DNA from: a bacterium
GTDB taxonomy: Bacteria; Armatimonadota; Zipacnadia; Zipacnadales; Zipacnadaceae
DNA length: 5,679 bases
Reading direction: 5' to 3'
Assembly (NCBI GenBank): GCA_030607655.1
Contig: JAUWJN010000186.1
Location: forward strand, 1 to 5,679
Shown in pieces: positions 1 to 5,679 of this stretch. Under the pieces are notes generated by a model. It did no database searches. It had not been told where the DNA came from and was given only the letters and a program-made list of their open reading frames with translations. Position 1 is the stretch's first letter. Each line of letters begins with the position of its first letter. Both the position numbers and the translations under genes were made by a program.

Positions 1-621
1 TCTCTGCCTATCGCCCTGGTTACGATGGTATTTTCGGGGATGGTCATGGGCTATCACGCGGCGATTCAGGCGGGCAAATTGGGCGCGGGATGGGCTGTCG
101 GATGGCTGGTGGCCGAGACAATGTGCCCGGAATTGGCGCCGGTGCTAGTGAGTTTGGTAATTGCCGCGGGTGCCGGCTCGGCCATGGCCGCCGAGCTAGG
201 AACGATGAAGGTCACCGAACAGATTGATGCTCTCCGGGCTATGGCGACCAATCCTGTGAATTATCTGGTCCTGCCCCGCTATGTGGCCTGCCTGGTTATG
301 GTGCCCCTGTTGGTCTTTCTGGGAGACATTGTTGGGGTGACGGGCGGTTACTTTATGGCAGTGCTCAGTCCCCATATCAACCATACTCAGTACTTTAGCA
401 GCATCCCGGGGAACTTGGAGACCTGGACAGTAGTAGCGGGCATACTCAAATCCGTAGTCTTTGGCCTTATCATTGCGATTGTGGGCTGCCACCAGGGACT
501 GACCTGCCCCAGAGCATCCGAAGAGGTCGGCCGGGCTACTACCCGGTCGGTGATATACTCCATAATGCTGATTTACGCGGCGAACCTGTTGCTTACCATT
601 CTTCTGTTGCCAGCGAGATAA
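1..621 (+). CDS. mlaE: MlaE-family ABC transporter permease, 5' end cut by window edge
   Basis: This is the inner-membrane permease of an MCE-type lipid ABC transporter, expected to dimerise, bind two MlaF ATPases and sit beneath an MlaD ring. The reading frame is open from base 1, so the ATG at 25 is internal; 206 residues are visible and, against a family length near 255-265, about 50-60 N-terminal residues are missing. Direct evidence is the MlaE hallmark around bases 166-240, reading GAGSAMAAELGTMKVTEQID, followed by TNPVNYLVLPR. Hydrophobic segments fall near bases 1-70, 130-190, 265-365, 430-490 and 545-615, giving the multi-span topology of the family. The late conserved segment (VGRATTRSV, near bases 520-550) is present, but the usual glycine pair before it is absent and the aspartate often found in the last helix is Asn here. 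The stop overlaps the mlaF start by one base. Family assignment is secure; the transported lipid is inferred to be phospholipid. Confidence 0.93.
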   Translation, partial: SLPIALVTMVFSGMVMGYHAAIQAGKLGAGWAVGWLVAETMCPELAPVLVSLVIAAGAGSAMAAELGTMKVTEQIDALRAMATNPVNYLVLPRYVACLVMVPLLVFLGDIVGVTGGYFMAVLSPHINHTQYFSSIPGNLETWTVVAGILKSVVFGLIIAIVGCHQGLTCPRASEEVGRATTRSVIYSIMLIYAANLLLTILLLPAR

Positions 622-1385
622 TGTCAGCAAGCCAGCAACTAGTAATCAAGGCGAGTAACTTGTGGTACAGTCATGACGCCACTGACATCATGGCGGGCGT
701 TAGCTTTGAGGTTCACGGCGGGGAAGTCTTCGGAGTTATGGGGATGTCAGGCGCGGGCAAGACAACCTTGCTGCGACTGCTTATGGGTCTGGTTCAGCCT
801 GATGCGGGAGAGGTTTTCGTAGATGGGGAATCTATCGTCGGGCTTTCAGAGACACAACTGAATCGCATTCGAGCCAAGATGGGGATGTGCTTTCAGTATT
901 CGGCGCTGTTTGATTCGATGACCGTAGCGGAGAACCTGGCCTTTGGGCTGCGCCGCCGTAATAAATTGCCGGAGGAAGAGCTCCGAAGGAAAATCGCTGA
1001 GCACCTGGAAATAGTAGGTATGCACGGCACGGAGGAGATGATGCCCTCGGAGTTGTCCGGGGGTATGAAGAAGCGCGTCGGCATCGCCCGCGCCCTGATT
1101 CTGAACCCGGATATAATGCTGTATGATGAGCCTACCGCGGGACTGGACCCAATTATGGCTTCAGTGATTGATGATCTCATTGTGCGACTGCGTGACGAGT
1201 TTGGAATGACCTCGGTGGTGGTAACTCACGAGGTCGATGAACTACTAAGTATTGCCGACCGGATTATGATGCTATACGAGGGGCAGATTATTGCGTGCGA
1301 TAGCCCCGCGGCGCTGCAACAATCTGAGAATCCCTATGTCCAGCAATTTGTCCACGGAACGGCTAGCGGACCCATAGAGGTGTGA
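621..1385 (+). CDS. mlaF: MlaF-type ABC transporter ATP-binding protein
   Basis: Cytoplasmic ATPase that powers the MlaE permease. All ABC motifs are intact in the 254 residues: Walker A GMSGAGKT at 41-48, Q-loop glutamine at 92 in CFQYSALFDSMTV, signature LSGGM at 145-149, Walker B IMLYDEP at 165-171 with catalytic Glu170, D-loop GLDP at 174-177, and switch His203 in VVVTHEVDE. The signature ending in Met followed by KKRVGIARA, and the FQ-x-SALFDS-MTV Q-loop, are typical of the MlaF/Ttg2A subfamily rather than of generic importers. Length is normal (about 250-270). The ATG shares one base with the mlaE stop (TAATG) and has no strong Shine-Dalgarno, so translation is probably coupled to mlaE. 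No STAS protein (MlaB), which helps regulate MlaF in Proteobacteria, is encoded in the window. Confidence 0.95.
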   Translation: MSASQQLVIKASNLWYSHDATDIMAGVSFEVHGGEVFGVMGMSGAGKTTLLRLLMGLVQPDAGEVFVDGESIVGLSETQLNRIRAKMGMCFQYSALFDSMTVAENLAFGLRRRNKLPEEELRRKIAEHLEIVGMHGTEEMMPSELSGGMKKRVGIARALILNPDIMLYDEPTAGLDPIMASVIDDLIVRLRDEFGMTSVVVTHEVDELLSIADRIMMLYEGQIIACDSPAALQQSENPYVQQFVHGTASGPIEV

Positions 1386-1393
1386 AGTCTCGC

Positions 1394-1408
1394 CGGTACT
1401 GAGTGCCG
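1394..1408 (+). other. small hairpin between mlaF and mlaD
   Basis: Within the 52-base gap, CGGTAC and GTGCCG pair over six base pairs (one of them G-U in RNA) around a TGA loop. No T-run follows, so it is not a classical intrinsic terminator, and the genes on both sides belong to one transporter. A stem this short can arise by chance; a role in setting relative expression of MlaD is only speculation. Confidence 0.25.
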
Positions 1409-1426
1409 TTGCCCGTGGCGACAAAC

Positions 1427-1432
1427 GGGGGA
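1427..1432 (+). promoter_or_regulatory. ribosome binding site of mlaD
   Basis: GGGGGA lies five bases before the ATG at 1438. It is a purine-rich, Shine-Dalgarno-like stretch and supports that ATG as the start. mlaD does not overlap mlaF, so it needs its own ribosome site, unlike mlaF, whose start overlaps the stop before it. Confidence 0.5.
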
Positions 1433-1437
1433 TACTG

Positions 1438-3078
1438 ATGGCGGCAGAAGCTAAAGTAGGAGCGCTATTTCTAATTACCGTCATCTTAATAGCCGTCGTC
1501 GCTGTCTACCTGAGCCAGTATACCTTGGGCGCGAGAGTGTATAATATCGTAGTCCATTTCGCTGATGTTAAGGGGCGGCAGCCGGGAGCCGAGGGGCGGC
1601 TGGCCGGCGTGAAGACTGGCAAGGTGGTCAATATTGCTCTGGAAGAGCACAAAGATTACCCTGAACAACCGGTAGCTACCCATCTGGCCGTAGACCAAAC
1701 GGTCAATCTGTATGATTCAGACAACTTTGTTGTCGAACAGGGCGCATTGATAGGCGAACAATATGTTAGCGTACGTCGCCCCAGCGAGGAGGAGATTGTT
1801 GAGACCTATGGGCCCGACTATGTCCCGCGAGCATTGGGGGCAGGTGCGCATCAGTCGGGCGGAGAAGTTGTCGGGTTTGCTGCGGTGGCGGACCAGAGCC
1901 AACAGTTGATGAAACAAGCCCAGGCTACCCTCAATGAGATCAGGGCTACGTTTGCCGACGAATATACTCGAGAGCAAATGCATCAGATCCTGGTGAATGT
2001 CAACCGAGCTACCGCCCAGGCCAACAGAATAGCTGACCAAGTTCTTGTATTAGCCCAATCCTTGACACGTACTAGCGAGGTCGGCCAGCCGCAAGTGGTT
2101 CAGATACTGGATGACATTAGCGACGTCGCTCAAAACATCAAGGCCGCGTCAGAGCAGGTTCGACTCGCCGCGACCGTCTTTACTCATGGGGGTATGCCTG
2201 AGCAGATAATGTTAACAGCTAACAATATCCACAAAGCTAGCGAAGATATCAAAGCCGTTACGGCCGCAGCCAGAGATATGATTGGCACGCCTGAGACCAG
2301 GCAGCAAGTCCAGACAATGCTGACCAATCTGGCAGTAGCTTCGGAGAGTCTGCAAACACTAACTGCTGATGCTGAACAGTTCATTGGCGATGAGCGAACA
2401 ACTGCCGACCTCCGGGCCACTCTGGTAAGTTTGCGGGAAACGACCGAGAATCTACAGGTGATTACGGAACGAACCAAGCAGTTTTTTCTCGAGGAGCGAA
2501 ATCTGGAGAATATTGAGAGTACTCTGGAGAATCTGCGGGAAGCGAGTGAGCAGGGGGTTGATGTAACGCGCAAAGCGGACCGGGCCTTGGATCGCGTTGA
2601 GGGAACCATGGACAGACTAGGGGGACTGGCCGCGCACTTCCAGCCCCGTTACTCTCAGGGGTATGTGGATGTAGAGGGCACCGATGACCGAGGGTTGCGG
2701 GCTGATTTGAATCTTCAATTGCACTATGGGACCAATCCGCTGGATTTTTGGCAGGTGGGCGTCCGCGACATTGGGGGCCACGACGCCCTTAATCTGCAAA
2801 AGTCATTCCCTCTGGGCCCCCGAGCTTGGGGTCGCCTGGGACTCATACAGTCAAAAATAGGGCTGGGCCTGGATTACCGAACCGGCTCTGCTCTTGCGCT
2901 GGAAGCCGAGGTGTACAATCCTGATGATATTCAGGTGGACTTGCGGGGCATCTATAAGTTGCACCCCGGCTGGTCGTTGCTTCTGGGGGTAGCGGACTCG
3001 TTCGGAGATAGCAAGCCGTTCATCGGCATGCGGAAGCCAATAATCTTTAGTGATGAGCGAAAGGATAACACTGAGTAA
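1438..3078 (+). CDS. mlaD: Long MCE/MlaD protein with helical stalk and C-terminal beta-strand domain (putative trans-envelope lipid bridge)
   Basis: Substrate-handling subunit of the MlaEFD transporter, 546 residues against about 180 for E. coli MlaD. In order: an N-terminal membrane helix at about 7-26 that anchors it in the inner membrane; one MCE domain at about 35-113, recognisable by VHFADVKG, the RLAGVKTGKVV segment at 54-64 and GALIGEQYVSV at 102-112; a linker to about 150; a long, mostly alpha-helical region to about 396 built of ~35-residue repeats; and a domain at about 402-540 with roughly ten alternating-pattern beta strands (for example RADLNLQLHYG, KIGLGLDYRT, LALEAEVYN). This matches the MlaD-beta-barrel fusion described in Veillonella parvula, so the C-terminus probably sits in the outer membrane. 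The last residues are polar and charged rather than ending in an aromatic beta-signal. MCE identity is sure; the barrel and bridge are inferred from pattern and precedent. Confidence 0.9.
   Translation: MAAEAKVGALFLITVILIAVVAVYLSQYTLGARVYNIVVHFADVKGRQPGAEGRLAGVKTGKVVNIALEEHKDYPEQPVATHLAVDQTVNLYDSDNFVVEQGALIGEQYVSVRRPSEEEIVETYGPDYVPRALGAGAHQSGGEVVGFAAVADQSQQLMKQAQATLNEIRATFADEYTREQMHQILVNVNRATAQANRIADQVLVLAQSLTRTSEVGQPQVVQILDDISDVAQNIKAASEQVRLAATVFTHGGMPEQIMLTANNIHKASEDIKAVTAAARDMIGTPETRQQVQTMLTNLAVASESLQTLTADAEQFIGDERTTADLRATLVSLRETTENLQVITERTKQFFLEERNLENIESTLENLREASEQGVDVTRKADRALDRVEGTMDRLGGLAAHFQPRYSQGYVDVEGTDDRGLRADLNLQLHYGTNPLDFWQVGVRDIGGHDALNLQKSFPLGPRAWGRLGLIQSKIGLGLDYRTGSALALEAEVYNPDDIQVDLRGIYKLHPGWSLLLGVADSFGDSKPFIGMRKPIIFSDERKDNTE
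1987..2625 (+). repeat. Six tandem ~35-residue helical repeats in the MlaD stalk (protein-level)
   Basis: Aligning the stalk by eye gives units starting at residues 184, 223, 259, 294, 328 and 362, with lengths of 39, 36, 35, 34, 34 and about 35. Each opens with a pattern like xLxxLxxAS(E/Q)xL(Q/K)xxT, for example MLTNLAVASESLQTLT, TLVSLRETTENLQVIT and TLENLREASEQ. Units 294-327 and 328-361 are the most alike, both continuing with an acidic/aromatic block (EQFIGDER, KQFFLEER). The DNA copies are diverged, so this is an old protein repeat and not a recent DNA duplication. It probably forms an extended helix or coiled-coil bundle. Confidence 0.6.
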
Positions 3079-3602
3079 TGCAAGTTATTCTACTTGATGA
3101 TGTACAGAATCTGGGTCACGAAGGCGACATTATAACCGTAGCCGATGGCTACGCACGCAACTATCTAATTCCTCAGAAATTGGCGGCCCAGGCAACTAAC
3201 CAAGCGCGCGAGGAGCTGGAGCAGCGGCGCGGAGCTATTGAGCAGCGGCAGGATCAAAAACAGCTTGAAGCTCGGACGCTGGCTGAACAGTTACGAGAGA
3301 AGGCTATCATAATAGAGGCGTCGGTTGGCGAAAGTGGTCGGCTACACGGACAGATTACTCCCCACCAGATTGCTGAGGCTGCCGCCGATCAGTTCGGCTT
3401 GACCATAGACCGGCGTGATATTGACATTCCGGTGCCTATTCGTGAGACCGGCGATTATCTAATATCTGCTACTCTGTATAAGGATGTTGTGGCTGAATTG
3501 CCGGTTCATGTAGTCGCAGCGGGCGCGGCACCGTCAGAACAGGTCGAACAGACCAGCGAGGAACCCGTCGGCGAAGAAGAAACCGGACCGCCAAGCGCGT
3601 AA
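3078..3602 (+). CDS. rplI: 50S ribosomal protein L9
   Basis: Structural protein of the large ribosomal subunit; it binds 23S rRNA through its N-terminal domain, with a long helix projecting to a C-terminal domain. The L9 signature is clear at residues 13-36: LGHEGDIITVADGYARNYL then IPQKLA; the glycine usual just after IP-x is Lys34. The connecting helix runs at about 40-76 (EELEQRRGAIEQRQDQKQLE) and the C-terminal domain at about 77-148, with SGRLHGQIT matching the family's G-(K/R)-L-(F)-G-S-(V)-T. At 174 residues it is about 26 longer than the usual 148, owing to a glutamate-rich, Lys/Arg-free tail. The ATG overlaps the mlaD stop by one base; the AAAGGA at 3060-3065 is twelve bases upstream, rather far, so coupling to mlaD is likely. 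It precedes dnaB, as in many bacteria. Confidence 0.97.
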   Translation: MQVILLDDVQNLGHEGDIITVADGYARNYLIPQKLAAQATNQAREELEQRRGAIEQRQDQKQLEARTLAEQLREKAIIIEASVGESGRLHGQITPHQIAEAAADQFGLTIDRRDIDIPVPIRETGDYLISATLYKDVVAELPVHVVAAGAAPSEQVEQTSEEPVGEEETGPPSA

Positions 3603-3605
3603 GCG

Positions 3606-3629
3606 ACTGGCCGCACCTACGCGGCGAGT
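3606..3629 (+). other. imperfect hairpin in the rplI-dnaB spacer
   Basis: ACT-G-GCCGC at 3606-3614 pairs with GCGGC-G-AGT at 3621-3629: eight base pairs with one G-G mismatch around the six-base loop ACCTAC. The stem begins three bases after the rplI stop and ends 16 bases before the first possible dnaB start. There is no T-run after it, so it is not a typical intrinsic terminator. It could protect the upstream mRNA end, mark a processing point or partly separate expression of rplI and dnaB; these are inferences. Confidence 0.4.
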
Positions 3630-3645
3630 GCAAGGTCTGTGAGCA

Positions 3646-5094
3646 TTGAAGGTGATTATTGTGGCGGTGGGTACACTGAAAAAGGAATTTGAAGAGCTTA
3701 AAGACAAGCTGCCACCCCAGGACCTGGAAGCCGAGCAGGCTACCTTAGGAGCTATATTGGTCGAGCCCGGCGCGGCCAGTCGCGCGATGGCTATCGTGGA
3801 GGAGGAAGATTTTTACCGGGAAGCCCATCGTATAGTATTCCGGGCCATGGCTGCGGTGCAAACTCGTAATGAACCGGTGGACCTGGTTACTGTCAGTGCG
3901 GAGCTGCGCCGGCGCGGACAGTTGGAGATGGTGGGAGGTGGCGAGTATCTTACTGCGCTGATTGGCCAGGTGCCTACGGCGGCCCACGTCGTTCGCTATG
4001 CTACCATCGTGGCCGAGAAGTCGGTCCTGCGCAAGTTGATTACCGCGGGCAGCCGCATTCAGCAGATGGCTTATGATGACCCCGAAGACCTCGGGGAGGT
4101 ACTGGATGGCGCTGAGCAGCAGATATTCGAAATTGCCCAACGTCGCATCTCCCGCGATTTTGTCCCCATTGGCCCGCTGGTCACGGAAACTTTCGAGAAG
4201 CTGGATCAAGTCTTTCGGCAACCCGGATTTATTACAGGCATATCCACCGGCATCAAGGACCTGGACAAGATGACCTCTGGCCTGCAGGGCGGTGATCTGA
4301 TAATCATAGCCGGCCGCCCCTCTATGGGTAAGACCTCCTTCGCGATAGCTAACTTGGCGCTGCATGCCGCTGTGCAGCACAACACGGGCGTGGGTATCTT
4401 TAGCCTGGAGATGGCCAAGGGCCAACTGGCCGAGCTACTGTTGTGTGCGCAGGCGCGGGTCAATGGCTGGGCCCTGCGCCGGGGTATGGCCCGGGAAGAC
4501 GACTGGAGCAACATCGGGCAGGCGCTGACCTATTTGCCGGACGCCCCCATCTTTGTTGATGACACCCCCGGTATACCCATCCTGGAATTGCGCTCCAAGG
4601 CCAGACGCCTGCGATCGCAATATGATATTGGGCTGATCATCGTTGACTACCTGCAACTTATCAGCGGGGGAACCAAGTTCGCCGCTGAAAGCCGTCATCA
4701 GGAGGTTTCCGTAGTGGCCCGCGCGCTGAAGGGACTGGCCCGCGAGCTTAATCTGCCGGTGGTAGTGCTTTCCCAGCTTAGTCGGCGGGTGGAGCAACGG
4801 GAAGATAAGCGGCCTATCCTCTCCGACCTGGCTGAAAGCGGCTCAATAGAGGCGGAGGCCGACATGGTCTGCTTCCTGTACCGATCCAACTATTACAAGC
4901 GAAAAACCGTTATTGAGCATACCACTGGTGGGCAGGCTCCCAGCACCGTCAGCCCATCGGATTCCCCTGACCCGACCGAGATAATCATTGCGAAGCATCG
5001 CCATGGCCCGGTCGGTACGGTCAACGTAATGTTCCATCCCGCTTATCGCCTGTTCTTCGGGACTGACCAATATCGGGAGGCCGAGGCCACATAA
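3646..5094 (+). CDS. dnaB: Replicative DNA helicase DnaB
   Basis: Hexameric ATP-driven helicase that unwinds the replication fork and recruits primase. Numbered from the TTG at 3646 (482 residues): the N-terminal helical domain runs from LPPQDLEAEQ (22-31) to about 125, a linker follows, and the RecA-like domain starts near 195. Walker A GRPSMGKTS is at 223-231, Walker B LIIVDYLQL at 330-338, the DnaB motif LSDLAESGSIEAEAD at 392-406, and the Lys/Arg-finger segment AKHRHGP at 449-455 (Lys450, Arg452). No intein interrupts it. The start is uncertain: TGA at 3640 blocks extension, TTG 3646 is the longest option, and GTG 3661 has a better-spaced ribosome site and would give 477 residues. Odd points are Ala396 where DLRES usually has Arg, and a Ser/Pro-rich loop at about 424-443. 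No helicase loader gene is visible. Confidence 0.97.
   Translation: MKVIIVAVGTLKKEFEELKDKLPPQDLEAEQATLGAILVEPGAASRAMAIVEEEDFYREAHRIVFRAMAAVQTRNEPVDLVTVSAELRRRGQLEMVGGGEYLTALIGQVPTAAHVVRYATIVAEKSVLRKLITAGSRIQQMAYDDPEDLGEVLDGAEQQIFEIAQRRISRDFVPIGPLVTETFEKLDQVFRQPGFITGISTGIKDLDKMTSGLQGGDLIIIAGRPSMGKTSFAIANLALHAAVQHNTGVGIFSLEMAKGQLAELLLCAQARVNGWALRRGMAREDDWSNIGQALTYLPDAPIFVDDTPGIPILELRSKARRLRSQYDIGLIIVDYLQLISGGTKFAAESRHQEVSVVARALKGLARELNLPVVVLSQLSRRVEQREDKRPILSDLAESGSIEAEADMVCFLYRSNYYKRKTVIEHTTGGQAPSTVSPSDSPDPTEIIIAKHRHGPVGTVNVMFHPAYRLFFGTDQYREAEAT
3648..3652 (+). promoter_or_regulatory. candidate ribosome binding site deciding the dnaB start
   Basis: GAAGG lies eight bases before the in-frame GTG at 3661, an ideal spacing. 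The TTG at 3646 has only AAGG at 3632-3635, ten bases upstream. If GAAGG is the true site, DnaB begins MAVGTLKKEF and the first five residues of the longest reading are not translated. Confidence 0.4.
5083..5086 (+). promoter_or_regulatory. ribosome binding site of purD
   Basis: GAGG lies seven bases before the ATG at 5094, inside the end of dnaB; a second purine block, GGGAGG at 5075-5080, is thirteen bases away. It supports the overlapping ATG as the start and allows re-initiation by ribosomes finishing dnaB. Confidence 0.5.
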
Positions 5095-5679
5095 TGAAGG
5101 TACTAGTCATAGGCTCAGGTGGCCGAGAGCACGCGTTGAGTTGGAAGATTGCCCAGAGTGAGGCTGTGGAGGCTCTGTATGCGGCTCCGGGCAACGCCGG
5201 CATTGGTCAACTCGGCCCCTGTGTTGACATAGACGTTGAGGACCTGGCAGGACTGGCGGATTTTGCTGAGCAGGAAAAGATTGACCTCACGGTGGTGGGC
5301 CCGGAGGCTCCGCTCGTTGCCGGTATAGTTGACGCATTTGCCGACCGGGGCCTAAAGATATACGGCCCTACCGCGGCTGCGGCTCGTCTGGAAGGCAGCA
5401 AATCGTTCACCAATGAGCTGTCGCGCAAATACAGAATATCTGATCTTCGCTTTGAGGTCTTTACCGAGCCAGAGCCGGCCAAGGCGTACGTGCGACGCGA
5501 AGGTGCGCCAATAGTAGTCAAGGCCGACGGCCTGGCGGCGGGCAAGGGGGTGAAAGTGGCCGCCACGGTAGCGGAAGCCGAGGAGCATATTGACCGCTGC
5601 ATGGTGGACGGGGCCTATGGCGCGGCGGGCGAGAAAGTAGTCGTGGAAGAGTACCTGGCAGGCCCGGAGTGCTCTATAA
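5094..5679 (+). CDS. purD: Phosphoribosylamine-glycine ligase (GAR synthetase), 3' end cut by window edge
   Basis: Catalyses the second step of de novo purine synthesis: phosphoribosylamine + glycine + ATP to glycinamide ribonucleotide. The frame runs open to the window edge, showing 195 complete codons of the usual ~420-430. The N-domain is unmistakable: MKVLVIGSGGREHAL at 1-15, APGNAG at 31-36, LTVVGPEAPLVAGIVDAF at 65-82, GPTAAAARLEGSK at 91-103. The start of the ATP-grasp domain follows, with VVKADGLAAGKGV at 141-153 and VVVEEYLAGPE near the end. The glycine-binding and most ATP-grasp residues lie beyond the window. The ATG overlaps the dnaB stop by one base, implying coupled translation. 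Residues 114-118, normally close to GIPTA, read RISDL here, a local departure in an otherwise standard sequence. No purH, purN or other purine gene is visible upstream. Confidence 0.96.
   Translation, partial: MKVLVIGSGGREHALSWKIAQSEAVEALYAAPGNAGIGQLGPCVDIDVEDLAGLADFAEQEKIDLTVVGPEAPLVAGIVDAFADRGLKIYGPTAAAARLEGSKSFTNELSRKYRISDLRFEVFTEPEPAKAYVRREGAPIVVKADGLAAGKGVKVAATVAEAEEHIDRCMVDGAYGAAGEKVVVEEYLAGPECSI

Noticed and set aside
25..27. ATG at 25 as the start of the permease
   Set aside because: The frame is open to base 1 and the preceding residues (SLPIALVT) fit the family, so the true start is upstream of the window.
196..630. Open frame of 144 codons on the minus strand inside mlaE
   Set aside because: Antisense to the conserved MlaE hallmark region and without recognisable protein features.
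1394..1408. Intrinsic terminator after mlaF
   Set aside because: The stem is six pairs and the sequence after it (TTGCCCGTGG) has no T-run; the next gene belongs to the same transporter.
2184..2609. Open frame of 141 codons on the minus strand inside mlaD
   Set aside because: Ser/Arg/Val-rich antisense of the helical repeats, with no known motif.
3606..3629. Intrinsic terminator after rplI
   Set aside because: The hairpin is reasonable but no T-run follows, and dnaB begins within about 16 bases without a visible promoter.
3745..4425. Open frame of 226 codons on the minus strand inside dnaB
   Set aside because: It lies wholly antisense to a gene with full family motifs and shows no recognisable domain; it is a shadow frame.
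3646..5094. Intein in dnaB, a common insertion site
   Set aside because: Walker A, Walker B and the DnaB motif are spaced normally and the protein has standard length, so no insertion is present.
5207..5602. Open frame of 131 codons on the minus strand inside purD
   Set aside because: Low-complexity Ser/Ala/Arg composition typical of an antisense frame; the plus strand encodes clear PurD.

Overview
The window is a compact, all-plus-strand stretch of bacterial chromosome with six genes: a 5'-truncated mlaE-type permease, an mlaF-type ATPase, a long MCE/MlaD protein, rplI (ribosomal protein L9), dnaB (replicative helicase) and a 3'-truncated purD. Longest non-coding gaps are about 52 and 43 bases; there is no stretch over 300 bases without a gene. 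I see no RNA gene, mobile element, CRISPR array or origin. Three of the five junctions (mlaE/mlaF, mlaD/rplI, dnaB/purD) are 1-base TAATG stop/start overlaps, so the set reads as one transcription unit or two closely linked ones.

The organism must have an outer membrane, because the MCE protein only makes sense in a two-membrane cell. This protein is not the short (about 180 residue) proteobacterial MlaD. It has one N-terminal membrane helix, one MCE domain, a roughly 245-residue helical stalk built of about six ~35-residue repeats, and a ~145-residue C-terminal domain of alternating beta strands. That layout matches the fused MlaD described in the diderm Firmicute Veillonella parvula, where MlaD carries its own outer-membrane beta-barrel and spans the envelope without MlaA, MlaB or MlaC. 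A diderm Terrabacteria-type lineage (Negativicutes, Armatimonadota or a related candidate phylum) is therefore my guess; the sequence does not fix the taxon.

Layout: 1-3078 holds the lipid-transport module: permease (MlaE), ATPase (MlaF) and bridge (MlaD), which together would form an inner-membrane ABC engine feeding a periplasm-spanning conduit. 3078-5094 holds the widely conserved rplI-dnaB pair, here directly after mlaD rather than after rpsF-ssb-rpsR. 5094 onward is purD, for purine synthesis. The envelope genes and the information/nucleotide genes have no obvious biochemical link; the tight packing suggests co-expression with growth.

The most noteworthy feature is the trans-envelope MlaD with a repeat-built stalk. 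Smaller points are a glutamate-rich tail on L9, an ambiguous dnaB start with an RlmH-like N-terminal extension, a hairpin between rplI and dnaB, and local departures from family consensus in DnaB and PurD. The rest looks like ordinary housekeeping sequence.
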